DNA of 64,000 nt from Durusdinium trenchii (lineage: Eukaryota > Sar > Dinophyceae > Suessiales > Symbiodiniaceae). Numbering within the stretch: the first letter of the stretch is position 1; every line of letters starts with the position of its first letter. Positions 13,217 to 25,100 of this stretch are shown piece by piece. The notes under the pieces are model-generated. The model saw only the letters and a program-made list of their open reading frames with translations. It ran no database searches and was not told the origin of the DNA. Location: assembly GCA_963970005.1 (NCBI GenBank), contig CAXAMN010026728.1:580495-644494 (forward strand), written 5' to 3'. A program made the position numbers and the translations under genes.

Positions 13217-13348
13217 GGCATCTTTTGGACATCCCATCTCGCGCTTTTCGACCGCCTTGACGGTGCTCACAAAGCCCTGGGGCGTGGGCCCCGTGGCATA
13301 GGTCACCAGCTCATCCGCCGGCTTTCTCCATTTCTTCAAGGCCCAATC
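13217..13348 (-). other. Unassigned coding exon
   Basis: The minus strand opens after an AG|G acceptor at 13349 and reads DWALKKWRKPADELVTYATG followed by PTPQGFVSTVKAVEKREM. The composition and lysine/glutamate-rich helical character are those of a real exon; the 3' boundary is approximate. A proline/alanine-rich open segment at 13590-13480 (reads MKTTNYTAPAAAPAPT) may be the exon before it. The family is not recognised. It could belong to the 3' part of the large helicase gene or to a separate gene. Confidence 0.5.
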
Positions 13349-15439
13349 CTCAATGTTCGGTGCGTGCTCCGGACTTCACCTTGGCGTCGTCTCCTGCGCC
13401 TCTCTCCACCCAAATAACACCGGTGGGGGGTTCTCTTTATGGTGCACCCTCTCTGGAGGTCTGCCGTTCCCAACGGTTTTGGACCGCGCGGCGTTCAAGC
13501 GCCCCTTGCAGTTCTCCTCCGGCGCGGCGGTGGGCGCAGTGGGTGCCGGAGCTGCAGCTGGAGCAGTGTAGTTGGTGGTCTTCATCTTGATGCCTGGTTT
13601 CCTTGGCTGGAATTCCCATGTGGATGTGGTGGTGGGGTCAATTTAGTGGATCTCTTGACAGGATTTGACCGTTTTTTACTCTCTTCTTCCCACGAAGCTC
13701 GAAGCCCAATTAACCAATCCTGTCATCCGCGATCGGCCCCTCCCTTGTAGTGCTTGATGGTTGTTCATGGCACTTTGAGTCGTTCATGGTCTCTGGTTCC
13801 ATGGAACTGACTCAAAGGCCTGGTTCCTTGCATAGCAAGCACAGGCCTGTGCTTGTGCACTCACGCCACTTCAAAAGGACCAAGAGCCTGATCGCTCCAT
13901 TTTCTTTTTCGTCTGAAAAAGAGAACAATCCAAAAGCTCCTCAATCCTTTCCCAAGCGTCAAGGGCATCGCCTGCGGAAGTGTGAACGTTACCCGACCGT
14001 GCGATGAGTTTCCACCAAAGCTTCTTCATTCAGAACCCCCCCCCAAAAAGCCTAATAGCAATGGCCTTCAACCTAGTAGCATCTGACGCCCTTCCCAAAA
14101 AGTTCCTCCAAACAGGCCCCGTCCTCCTCTGATCCTCGAGTTCCTGGCTTCATTGCACACCGCCTCCTCCCCCTTTGTTGGCAGCTTTCGTCCAAAATCC
14201 CGGCATCTCCCAGCAACGATGCGACGCCACGTGCCACGAAAAAGGCGGAAACCAAACATCCACAGACCACGCGGTTCCTGGCCACGACCACGCGCTCCCC
14301 CCGCTTGCGCAGCGTCCCCCACCGTTCTCGGCTGGGGCCTCGCACGCCAACTTGGTGCCCGCCAGCGCCTCCGGTCGACAGGGTGGTCCCGACCGCAAGG
14401 GCGGCCCCGGTCTGTGGAAGGTTCGGTTCGGTCGGGTTCGTTGGATCCGTTTTGCTTGGGCTTTGGTATAGGCCTCTTTTTGAACTTGTTGATTGGGTGT
14501 TTGTAGAGGTTGAAACAGCCCGTGGTTTCTGTTTGGCAACCTTTTGGGGCTGATGTTGGATGCAAGAGATACCGAAGCCGTCAGCGGACTCGATGCGGGA
14601 TATCCTCATAAGGCTCAGTGCGGACCACATCTGTGTGGAGTTTCAAGTGCTGTAGACCTGCATCCAACATCATTTACAGTAAGTTACACATCCACACTCT
14701 TGTCGACCCCAGAACCACTCTGTCAGTGACCTAACCTGATGGACGTCCTCCTCCTTTCGCTGGCGGTGCGCACCGGTGCGCTGACCCGTCGGTCTGGTCG
14801 CTTCGCACCTCGGCGCTGGGTTGGTTCTTGGCGTCCAAGAGCCGATTCCGATGCATGTGGATGGCCACGACGAAGAGAGCTCGCCGCTTATCCCTGCGGC
14901 TGGGTGGCTGAAGGAGGAGCGGACGATATTAGCTGTCTGAGATAGTTCGTGTCTCACTGATGTGCAGGGGGGTCAGGCCCAAAAGAAGGAAGACAAACTC
15001 GGTGAAAACAACTTTGCTTCAAGAGAGCACACATCAACTCACGCCATCATTCTTCACATCAACTCCTTCGGCCCCAGCCCTGCCAAAAGAAACACCACAC
15101 ATTTTAGATGCACCCTATGACCACTAAACTACAAACCCTAAATGGCCCTAAATCAATTACAAAAGACACCCTTAGTTGACGGTGAAGGTGGATCTTGTTT
15201 CGAACCCTTACCTTCATCATCGCTATCGACACCTGTCAGTTTTGGACCCGCAGCCATACCAGCAGTCGTAATTGGAAAAAAACACTTGCTGTACAACACA
15301 GAGGTGTTGCAGGAAAAAAACACACCCGGATTCGAGGATGTGTGGTTTTGGAGGACCCCCCCATCTTCTTCCCACCCCATCTGCTGTGCTGCAAGGACCC
15401 CTTAGCTGGTTTGAAGTCTCCCAAACCCCCCTCTCCTCA

Positions 15440-15600
15440 CATCGACCAAGGCTGCCAAGGCTCATGTCTTCATGCTTCAATCTCTTGGTTCGATCTGGGT
15501 CTAAGACCTCTTCCAGCTTCACATCTCTCCAGTGCTCGTTGATCTCTTGGATGCTCACGGGCTGAAAACCCAGTGGTGTGGGGTACTTCACTTCCGAGAC
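15440..15600 (-). other. Unassigned coding exon
   Basis: The minus strand reads VKYPTPLGFQPVSIQEINEH followed by WRDVKLEEVLDPDRTKRLKH. This is a charged, soluble-protein-like stretch with no low complexity. Boundaries are approximate because several AG acceptors fit. I recognise no family. The same strand and spacing as the exons at 16.3 and 18.6 kb make membership in one long gene possible. Confidence 0.45.
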
Positions 15601-16305
15601 CATCCGCCGCGTTTGCCTCGGTGGCGCAGATGCATGAGGTGGTTCGGCTTGGCCGGACCATGCCTCAATGGAGGCGCAAACACAGAGAAAACACATCACA
15701 CCCACATCACTATCTCGAGATGTGGCTGGTTTTGGGGGTGGGGACGTATTGAACATTTACTTGACCAGAGCTGCCTCCCTGAAACACACGTCTAGAGCTC
15801 GTTCAGAGCATCCCCCGCGTAACGTGGTTGAAGAGAAGTCCCACATCTACCATCCTGCACGGAATGGATCCGGCTCAATCCACATGTTCAAGATGCAGCT
15901 GGAACATGTAGGCCTTTATCCTTCAACCGTTCTGTGAGTGTCATGCATGCGGCTGTCATCATCAAACACAATTGGTCCGCTCATTGTCCCAAATTGATCC
16001 CCTCATGCTCCTGATTTCCTGCAAAGCATTCTTTTCTCGTGTACAGTTAGAGGTCTGCCATCGCCACCTCCAAAGACTTTGAATGAAAACAATCAAGTCC
16101 AATCGAATCCCCTCAACTTGACCTGCTAAAATTGAAAAAAGACGAACCACTGCATCCCAGCTAAACACATGACACCCCCAAATCCACTACATCCACCAGA
16201 TGAACGACCAGAACCACCACTGTTGTTCCTTCTTTCCTTCGTTTCCACCACCTGTTCCGTCCCCCCCGCCCTGCCGTCTGGTGACATGGGATAGACGCAA
16301 ACGAC

Positions 16306-16381
16306 CTCCTCGGTGTAGGTGAAGAGATCCTCCGGGTTGATCGATTGCCCCATGGTCTTGGCGCAGTACTCATAGACGATC
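16306..16381 (-). other. Candidate exon, possibly Dicer dimerisation domain (DUF283-like)
   Basis: After an AG|G acceptor the minus strand reads IVYEYCAKTMGQSINPEDLF then TYTEE, ending at a GT donor. The pattern of a helix containing YC followed by an acidic/aromatic turn resembles the first helix of the Dicer dimerisation domain (xxYCxxLPxDxF). That domain would be expected downstream of the helicase that ends near 19.2 kb. The entering phase (2+1) fits one possible 3' end of the exon at 19.3 kb. The assignment is inference only; an unrelated gene is possible. Confidence 0.35.
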
Positions 16382-16599
16382 CTGGGTCTCGGCCGCTCCG
16401 AACCGGCGCGAACGCCGTGGGACGCCGTGGATGGCCAGGGGCCTCACTGAAAGAGGATCCGGACGCGACCGCCGGAGTCGTGGAAGAAATCTGCCATGCG
16501 ATGGGAGGGTTTTGAGATCAGCCAATGCACCATGCACCATGCACAATGCACTCAAATCACTCGTTGAATCAAATCGTTGAATCGATGCAAATGAACCAA

Positions 16600-16745
16600 T
16601 GCGCAGACCATGGCCAACACTGGGAACCACTTGGAAAGAGGAGATGGAATGCCGGCGGTTCGGAGCGATGATCCCAACTCCACAGGGCCCAGCGTTGGAG
16701 CCGCCTTGTCGTTCTCTTCTTCTGTCTGGCTGATCTCGAAGCTGT
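16600..16745 (-). other. Unassigned exon-like segment ending in a hydrophobic stretch
   Basis: The minus strand reads FEISQTEEENDKAAPTLGPV followed by ELGSSLRTAGIPSPLSKWFP and a hydrophobic VLAMVCAL. An AG|G acceptor is available just before AAPTLG, and a GC donor is possible after SSLRT. The composition is protein-like. No family is recognised. Confidence 0.35.
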
Positions 16746-17039
16746 GGGATCGGACGAAGCGTGAACGACAGGGCTAAGCTGGGCTTCAGGGTCTGGCCGA
16801 GACTTCTTCCATCTCATCACACAGTTGTGTGAGGCAAGAAAAAGTGCAGCTGCTTGGGTGGATCCACCAGCAACGTGTATCCACCCGTCGTTGAACGGTC
16901 GTTTCGGTCAGTCACTCGTCCACCACGACTCAGAGTTCAGCGGCCAAGTGTGTGTTGGACCCGTTGGACAAGTGTTTGACGTCCACCGTACACCGTAGCA
17001 ACAAACATCGTACGCCGGCCTCCCCTTGTCAGGGCTGTT

Positions 17040-17068
17040 CTACGAAAGTCCTGGACGGACTTTCGTAG
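17040..17068. repeat. Perfect 12-bp inverted repeat (hairpin)
   Basis: The arms CTACGAAAGTCC and GGACTTTCGTAG are separated by a 5-nt loop (TGGAC). The surrounding 17000-17430 is GC-rich, with no good exon and with repeated CATCACCGTG-type words at 17356-17400. Its function is unknown; it may be the edge of a dispersed element. Confidence 0.6.
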
Positions 17069-18194
17069 GTCGGGGCGGTCACGCCCGGAGTAACGACTCA
17101 CTTGTGAACCACTTCTCCCCCACCAGGGGCGACCACCACATCCCCAGCAAGCGCGTTAGCCCATATGCCTTGCTGTCATACATCGCGACCGGCGATGCGT
17201 TGGCCCCAAGGATGCTACAGCCTAGCGTCTGCACCCGGCCAGCGGTGCATCAACTGCCGCCAAATCATGGCTGCAGGGCTCTCTGACGTAGTGCCAGAGA
17301 GAACCCCTTCACAGTTGTCAGGGTTGACGCGTACAGCGTACATCATGTCACAGCGGCATCACCGTGCGCATCACACATCTGGTGCATCACCGTGTGCATC
17401 TGTGCTGTTGCTTGGAGGAGCTTATATACATTGACCCAGAGTGAACTCCTTCCGGGAGGTCAACGGAACAGAAAAGAGATGATCTGTCGGTCTTGGGATG
17501 TGGCCCTTGTGTTCGCCAGTTCCAGATGCGGCCCTGGCATGCCCTTCCAGGTGATCGGTCGGTTGCTCTTGGGTCGTTTCGTCTCTCCTTCGATCCAGCT
17601 GGGTAGCCCAGCTGGGCGAACCACATCCCCCTCCGTGCTTTGGGGCGACCAAAAAGTCCAGAAAGACGAGTCTTCTCGTTTCATGGATGTGGCTTGGCAA
17701 CCAGTTTTGGATGAGCCGAAGAGGACCAGATCGATGGAAAAAGGATGCGACAGAGAAGGATTTCGGTGTGTGTTTGTGTGTGCGCCCGACAAGTTCTCGT
17801 GAGTGTAGTACGAAAGGAAGGTTTTCTGGGACTGATCACTCCTCATTGAGCAACCAAGGTCAGCTTCAACTTAATACCACACCAGCTTGTTTTCTTTTCT
17901 TTGTACCACGTGAAGAGGCTAGGAGTCTCAAGACTTGCAGCGGCTGTGAACACTTTCAGCCATGCTTCATGCACCAAATTGGAGTCATCCCCCTTTTGCT
18001 AGCCCCCTCTTCTAACGTCATTTGTTGAGATGACAGCTATAGGGGACCTAGAGACAACAGGCTTTGTTCAACATTTTTGATGTCTCCAACCTACTTGCGA
18101 TGGCCTCCAACCCAATAGCAAAAGGAACCTAATAGCGATGGCCTTCACCCTAGTAGCGATGGCCTATGATATCACGATCACTCTTCCATTCTTC

Positions 18195-18358
18195 AGGCCG
18201 CGCATCTGCAACGCGTTGAAGAAGTTCACTTCAGAGCCTCGACCGTCGGCGGATTGCAAGTTTGTTGATGGAAGAAGCGTGGAGGCAACGACGTCCAGAA
18301 ACATCTTCCAGATGTCGTCTCTGAAGGATTCAAGGGATTTATTCGGTCCTTGTCTCAC
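18195..18358 (-). other. Unassigned coding exon or exon pair
   Basis: The minus strand is open and reads SLESFRDDIWKMFLDVVAST then LLPSTNLQSADGRG and SEVNFFNALQMRGLKNG. An internal AG|G acceptor at 18238 could make the last part a separate exon. The content is clearly protein-like. The family is not recognised. Confidence 0.5.
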
Positions 18359-18588
18359 AGGTCAAGTCCGGCACAACATCAAGTCCTACTGCTGCTGTCG
18401 CCACAACGAGCATCCCGAGCATCCCCTGGTTGGTCCTTCTCCTCATGTGGGCCAAATCCACTGGGGTGAACATCCCCAAACTGCTTCAAGCAGCAAAAAT
18501 CCTTCACCTGGGACTGTTTGGGGATGCTGTCTTTTGTTTCAGGTGCTGAGTCTGTGTCTTGGTGCTTTTAGAGAGCTTTCTTGTGAAC

Positions 18589-18687
18589 CGCCAACGACAT
18601 GCCGAGATCGTCGAGCCCGAATTTCAGTGCTTCAGCGCCTCCGGGCGGATAGAAGGGATAAACGCCTTCCTTCTGCTTGATGCCGTC
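18589..18687 (-). other. Candidate exon, possibly start of Dicer dimerisation domain
   Basis: A 99-nt, phase-0 exon lies between a TAG|G acceptor and a GT donor. It reads DGIKQKEGVYPFYPPGGAEA then LKFGLDDLGMSLA. It lies 3' of the helicase exons. The words YPFYPPGGA loosely resemble the PPY...GG entrance to the Dicer DUF283 domain. The exon itself is convincing; the domain guess is not. Confidence 0.5.
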
Positions 18688-19189
18688 CTAGCGGGGTGGG
18701 GCCAACCAGCGGCAGGAACTTGGGACCCTCGATTCTTCTTGTTCACCTCGTTACCTCGGCAGGGGTCGCTACTTTTTGGCGCAGATTTGATGGTAACATG
18801 TCCGACGGGGATTTCGGAACGGGATCTATCAGTTTTGTGTTGAGAACTCCAAACAGCACGAGATCTCATGAGGAGCGTCGATGACTCGCTTGACGTCGAT
18901 GGCACTCGCTCTGTTTTCCCGGAGCTGGGTCCGAGCAGTGCATGCTAAAAGGTATCGAAAACAGGTTTCAGATGGGCTTCTGCAAGGCAAGTCTGATGAT
19001 CAACTCCCCCATCATCACCTGCTGAGAAAAACACTGCTGACTAAACAACTCATGTACACCCCATCATCCTCAAAACTGACCGACCGGTATAGGGTCCGAC
19101 CGCTGAAGCTTCGTCTGTACGTGATCATGCACTATCCAAGATCTCCTATCAACCTCTTTGTTCGCACGCGCCAGAACTCCACGCCAGTC

Positions 19190-22100
19190 ACGTCCGCTCA
19201 GCTTTCGCGTGCTCCGCTCCATGCTCGCCCCCGTGCTCCTTGCGCCGCTGCTGCAGCTCGTGGGCGCTCAGTTGGAGCTGCTCATCCTTGGCCACCTGGT
19301 TCAAGCGCCGCGCCTGGGGGGTGGAGGCGGAGCAGCTGAGGTGGTGCTGAGGTGGTGGTGGGGTGGTGAGCAGAAAACGGTTTCTTTAGGGTGGAATAAC
19401 GTATGAAAACAAGTCGTCATGGACATAGTTTCTTCATGTATTTTTTCTCCATATCTTGGGATGACAGTGCTAAGGATTTCATTAATAGGATTTCCACTTT
19501 TGTGAAGGACAGTGGGTGAATCAAGTATAAGTAATACCTAGTATCGAAAAACCACAACACTTTTCCAGTCTGCCAAGCACTTTCCCAGCTCACTCAGCCA
19601 TCCATCTACCTGGACTTCGTGTAGTCAAATTAAACCGATGTTACACCATGCAGTCACTTCCCCCGGTCACTCTGTTGGCCTTCGCGTGTGACGCTGGACT
19701 CGCCGGACTGGCCTTTTCCTCTTCATTCTCCGGACAATTGTCGAAGTAGTAGATCTCGGCGTTTTCCTTGCGCGCTCGGCCGCTGCCCTGGATATGACCT
19801 GGGCGGCTCAGCCGTCAGGGTGAGGAAGAAGATGACGTAGCGGGGGCCCGGTATGAACATCGAACCGCTTGGCTCGACGTGTCATTTTTTTGGGTCTCTG
19901 ACGACAAACTTAGACCAGTCTCCGATCTTTAGACTAGGAGCAAGAAACTACTTAGTAACAAAGGGCATCGCTACTAGGAGCAAGGACGCTACTTGGGGCG
20001 CTCCCGGCCTTACTAGTAACAAAGGGCTGTATCAGTTCTCCGGCCACAGTGCACCAGTGACCCGGGTCTCAGTGGTTCCCGCTCAGCGGCTCTTGGTGGT
20101 GTGGAACTTGTTGAATCGAATCACGAAGGCGCAATCCTCGGGTGCTTCGACACCAAAAAACAAAACTGCCGAAAAAGTCTGTGCATGATTTTTGGGGGCA
20201 CGAGTACTCTAGTGTTTCTGAGTGCCACTATAGATCGAGGTGTGTATACCATGCTTATACATAAAGTCTATAGCACATGACATATACCTGGTTCGTTCGT
20301 TTCTTTTCTGTCCATCCGAATCGCCCTTCCGGCCCTTCCACGACACGCCCAAGGATCCGAGACATCGACGCCCTCTTCCAGGGCATTGGTACACACCAGG
20401 ACCTCGGTGACATCCGTCGATCGGAGCTGGAGCAGCAAGCAGCGCGAGCTCCGGAGCGGCTCCAAGGGACGCGGCTCGCAGGGCTGAGCGGCTTTTCTCT
20501 CCAAGGGACGCACCATCCTCTGGCTTTCATCTAGCGGCTTTTCGGAATCAGTATCAGATATATCAACCAAGGGTCTATAGAAAGTGGCACATGACAAGAC
20601 AATCCGACGGCTTCCATGGCGAGATCCGGGCGCCTTCGCGGACGCCACGCGACGCGACGCTTTCGCCGGGGGCCCCACCTGTACCTGACCACGCCGGAAC
20701 TCCTCCATCTGCTTGGAGCGTACGCCTCGGGTTCTTCCGCGGAGGCCGGGAGTCCAATATGGTGAGCTCTCCCCAAAGCCATGGTGACATCGGAGATCAA
20801 CGGGTGTGGTATGATGTGGTGGAAGAGAAGCACAACATCCAGGAGTTGAACAGTCTGTATTCATCTGGATACTCAATCCAATCCATCATCCATCCCAGTA
20901 ATAACCACCCGGTGGTCTTTTACGGCTTTTCTTTTCGTTTGGCCCCTTCTTTTGATCCAAAACCCATCTCTTGCTCCGTTCGCATTTTCCACCTGACCCC
21001 CCCGCACTCCATCCCCTGACTCCTCCGGCCCTCGGCGAACCCACTCGCCACGCCACGCCAAGCCACTCTCGGTCATCGACCCGCCGCCCGAGATGGCCGC
21101 GGCCGAGGGCCCGCCGTTTCCGCCGAGGCGAGACGTGATGAGATGCGCCAAGGGCAAGGTGAGCGTCACCTCCGTGCGCCGTGGAGCGGCGTGGTGGTGG
21201 CGTGGGGTAAGGCGTGGAGGTGTTTTGGAACATCGGTCAGGTCAGGAGAAGGGCCGGCAGGTGTTGAGTTCTTCTGTTTTTTTTCCAACAGCACGAATGG
21301 AAGAATGGAAGAACTCACACTTGCCGCCCCACATTGGATCCTTTGATCGTTTCTGGCCAACGGTGTCCTCGAACGAACCCAGCTTCGACGCCCCCTCAAA
21401 CCACGCGGACGTCGCGCGTGAGGCACGAAAGGCACCTGCTCCACAAAAATGATTCCACGGTAGCCAGAGTCCTTGACACCAAATGCATGGTGGACACATT
21501 CTTCTGTAGTCGGAGACAACGCGTTTGAAGCTAGAGATGTTCACATTCTTTTTGACTTTTTGATTAAACCAAACCACGCATCTTTTTGATTAAACCATAT
21601 TGTTTAGCCATCAACAGCGCAAGAAAGTTCGGATTCTCAGCTTTCAACTTGGAATAGGTTAATCAATCCTTAGCCTAAAAAATCCCTTTGCACATCAGCA
21701 ACATTCACCGACATGGTACTTGGATCGTCACTTGTTCACCGAAACACCAGCATAAAACACAAGCAAGCAAAGTTGCGGACACTCACACCAAAACAAAAGA
21801 AGTCAATGAATTCTAGTTCGTGTGTTTTTTTCAGCTCAACTTCTCCAGATCTGGGAAGCTTTACGCCACCTGGCCATGTTCCCCACACACACTGCGCCTG
21901 CGCGTGCGCGGCGAAGAGCCGCATCACCAGCCGCAGCAGCTCCTCGGCCTTGGCCGAGACCGGGGGCGCCTGCTGCAGCGCCGATGGAGCGCCGCCTAGC
22001 GGGGTCGAAGGCAGAGGAAAAGGAGAGCAAAAGGAAAGCCGTTCGTTTTCTTCCTTTCTCCGTTTACCATTTTATTTTTGAATATTTTTGGGAACGAACA

Positions 22101-25100
22101 TTTTATCCCTTTCAGGAGAAGCCGAGAAGAAGCCTTGAAGCCTAACTGAGAGGAGCTCCCCGAAACTATTGGACACCATTGGGTTCATCAGGGTGTTCCC
22201 ACTTGGTCATAACAAACACAGAAATGGCCATCAGGGCGTTCCAAGAACAAGACCAAGCAGAATGGCCCTGACCGGGCCGTGAGAACGGCACGACGATCTT
22301 CATGAGAACCAGGCGGATCTAGTCTTCAATACAGTCACCACAATGACCTCGACCTGTTGTCCAATGACACCCAACAACAAACATCTCAACGAATCGTCCC
22401 CCCACAGTTCCAACGACTTCGACTTCCTCCGACGCGGAAGTCCCCCCACCCCCCCGGCCAACCGGCACGAAGACCTGCGCCCAGGGCATCGGCGATCTCT
22501 TGAAGGCTCCGGCTCAAGGACGGGATCTGATGTCCTCCCGACGCGAGCGCCACGAGCGACACGAGACGAGAGACTCGCGTTTCGTGCCGCTTTCTTCGTG
22601 ACGGTCGTGTCGCCGTAAAGGCGGACAGGACGTCCAGAGGCGTCTCTTGGAGATAACGATGATGACCAAGAGAAGTCACTGATCACATTATGTGATCACT
22701 AAATGTTGAAGACGTGGCCTGAAGACATCCTCTTGACTATCGCCAAGGATGTTGGCGCAGCACGACTCAAGGATCAGGTTCATTTGCCCTTTCTCCTTTG
22801 CCCTTTGGGAAGCGACCATCGCGTTGCACTCTTTTCCGAGGAAGCGACCCTTCATCGGCTCAAGGGGCACTACCGTTGGCACTACCTGCACTTTTCAAGG
22901 TGGACACTGTGAGCTCATCTTCCTCCTCCTTTTTCCTGCTCTGAACTTCCGAATGACAACACCGCAACCCAAACTCCAGTCCCAAACCCAAGTGCAACCC
23001 CCTAAAACAGCTCCATCACCAGAACGCCCGCCCCGGCCTGTCGCCACCCCCCGAACAAACCCCGCCGAGGCACTGAGCCGCTGGGCGGCGCTGAGGCTCT
23101 GGGTGTCCTTCAAGGAGGCCAGTTGGTCGGCATGGGCTTCCAGCTGAGGCCGGATGCCTCGACCGACACGACCGCGGTGTGCGGTGTGCTGATCGCCGTC
23201 TGTGCCACGGGCGAAGGTTCGCGACGCTCCTGACCAGGATGAACAAGGGACAGAACCTGAACCGGCGATGGAAAGGGTGCCACCAACGGCATTAAGAGGG
23301 TATTGTTGTTCTTTTACCAGGAGAAGCAAATTAATTTCGAGTCTTGCTGGATCTTGACCCATCAAGCAACCCGGCAAGTTCAAGTCCCACAAACGAACGT
23401 CAACGAAGACCTGAAATCAAAGCCTTACTGGCTTCTCAGCTCAGTTCCAGAACTCCCCAGCAGCCAGTTTTGGACCTGGAGCCTTTGGAGACTCCCGTCC
23501 CCAAGCCCAAGCAAGACCCCTGCCTGGAACCACCGCCTCCTATGAGCCGCCCTTACACTCACCACACCCCGCGCTTGTGCTATCCCGCGCGCGCGTTGGC
23601 CGCGCGGAATCGCCGCCCAAGGGGCAATTCTTCAAGGCGTCTTGGAAGGCAGACCTGGACCGACGGTGGAAACGGACGGACTTCCCCCGACGGTGGACGA
23701 GACGAACGCGACGGCGCCAGGAGACGGGGGGTGGACGGTTGGAAGGAGTTTGGCGCGACGGTTCTTCACCCTTGACTAGGCCTATTTTGGTTGATGGCAA
23801 TGATGTTGATGGCTTTCTGCAGAGATATCTGAGATGTATTTTCTGGATTTGAATCGGTGTCACCGGAAGCTCTAATGGATTTTTCGCATCCACACGTGTT
23901 GATTGGCTCGCACATGGCTTGGACTTCGTCCAGTTTGGCTCTGCTCGTTTTGTTTCAGTTGGCTTCCGCACTACGCATGTTGGCTTCGGATGGCCAGCGG
24001 ACACTCCACTCAGTAGCCGCGCCACATGCCCAGCTCCTCCAGCACGTGGCATGTCCGGTTCACCAACTTCTTCGATTCCTTCACCTGGGACGTCCGCGGC
24101 GGCTGTCCGGCTGTCCGCGGTGCTTCACCCGTTCCAGGGCTTTCTGTCCCCACAAGAGGTGTCTCTACACTTGAGGAGAACTGGTCGGTCAAAGCTATCA
24201 CGGATTTTCTTCGCAGCCGATCAGGTGGCATTCCCGGCAGCTCAGCACTTGGTCACGCAACCCTCGCTTTGATCTTTATCTACGACCCAAGCAGGACAAC
24301 ATTAGGACAATCATTCTTTTCTTCTGCACACTATGTTATCACCGGCTCTGTTTCCGCGCGGTTTCACCATGCGTCCTCAAACCTCCAAGCCACTGGCATC
24401 TCCACGGTTCGCTCGAACTTTCTCAGTAGCGCTTCGAGCTGGTCTTTGGCTTCCTGGACACCGGTCGCCCACGCGGGACGACCACGAACAACTTCTGGCC
24501 GTCTATCTCTCTCTCTCTCTCTCTCTCTGATGGAAAACCGGGGATTGCTCTCGCTTCGGGGAAAACATGAGAATTCAGGAGAAATCTCCGTGAAGGGCGA
24601 AGACTAAGATCGCACACATCACCACATGGTGATGCGCGCAAACATTCAACCAAGCCCTGTTGATTCTTCGAAGATCAACTATCCCGAAGCGACGCAAGCC
24701 TACTAAGCCTACCAACTTCCTCGCTGAGCTGCTCTATGCTCTTTTTGAAGTCCCAAACACCTTGTCTATAGTTCAGATAGGCCGAACCCAACCCCGCACC
24801 TGCCGGTGTGGAATGCTTCTTCACCAACGACGGACAGAGTCTACGACGCTCGCTCCGACCGGCCACGACCCGAACCGATCGGTCCAAGACCTGAACCGCC
24901 GACCGACCTGGGCGCGGCGGAAAAGAGGCACGGTCCCGACGTACGTGGAGAGTCTGTCCTTGCAGGCCTCCGGGGTCACATTTTCTTGAAAGTCCACATA
25001 GCCTGGGTCATTCTGAGCATCTCTGGGTGGTGAGTTCTGAGTTCTGGTTCCTGAAAAGGTGACGATTCCAAAAGAGCTGATGGTGAGCTCACGGCTGGCT

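Noticed and set aside
20620-20760. Plus-strand reading HLYLTTPELLHLLGAY resembling a DEAD-box segment
   Set aside because: The minus strand here carries the SKQMEEFRRGQ exon that joins in phase with motif V of the Dicer-type helicase, so the plus reading is a shadow.
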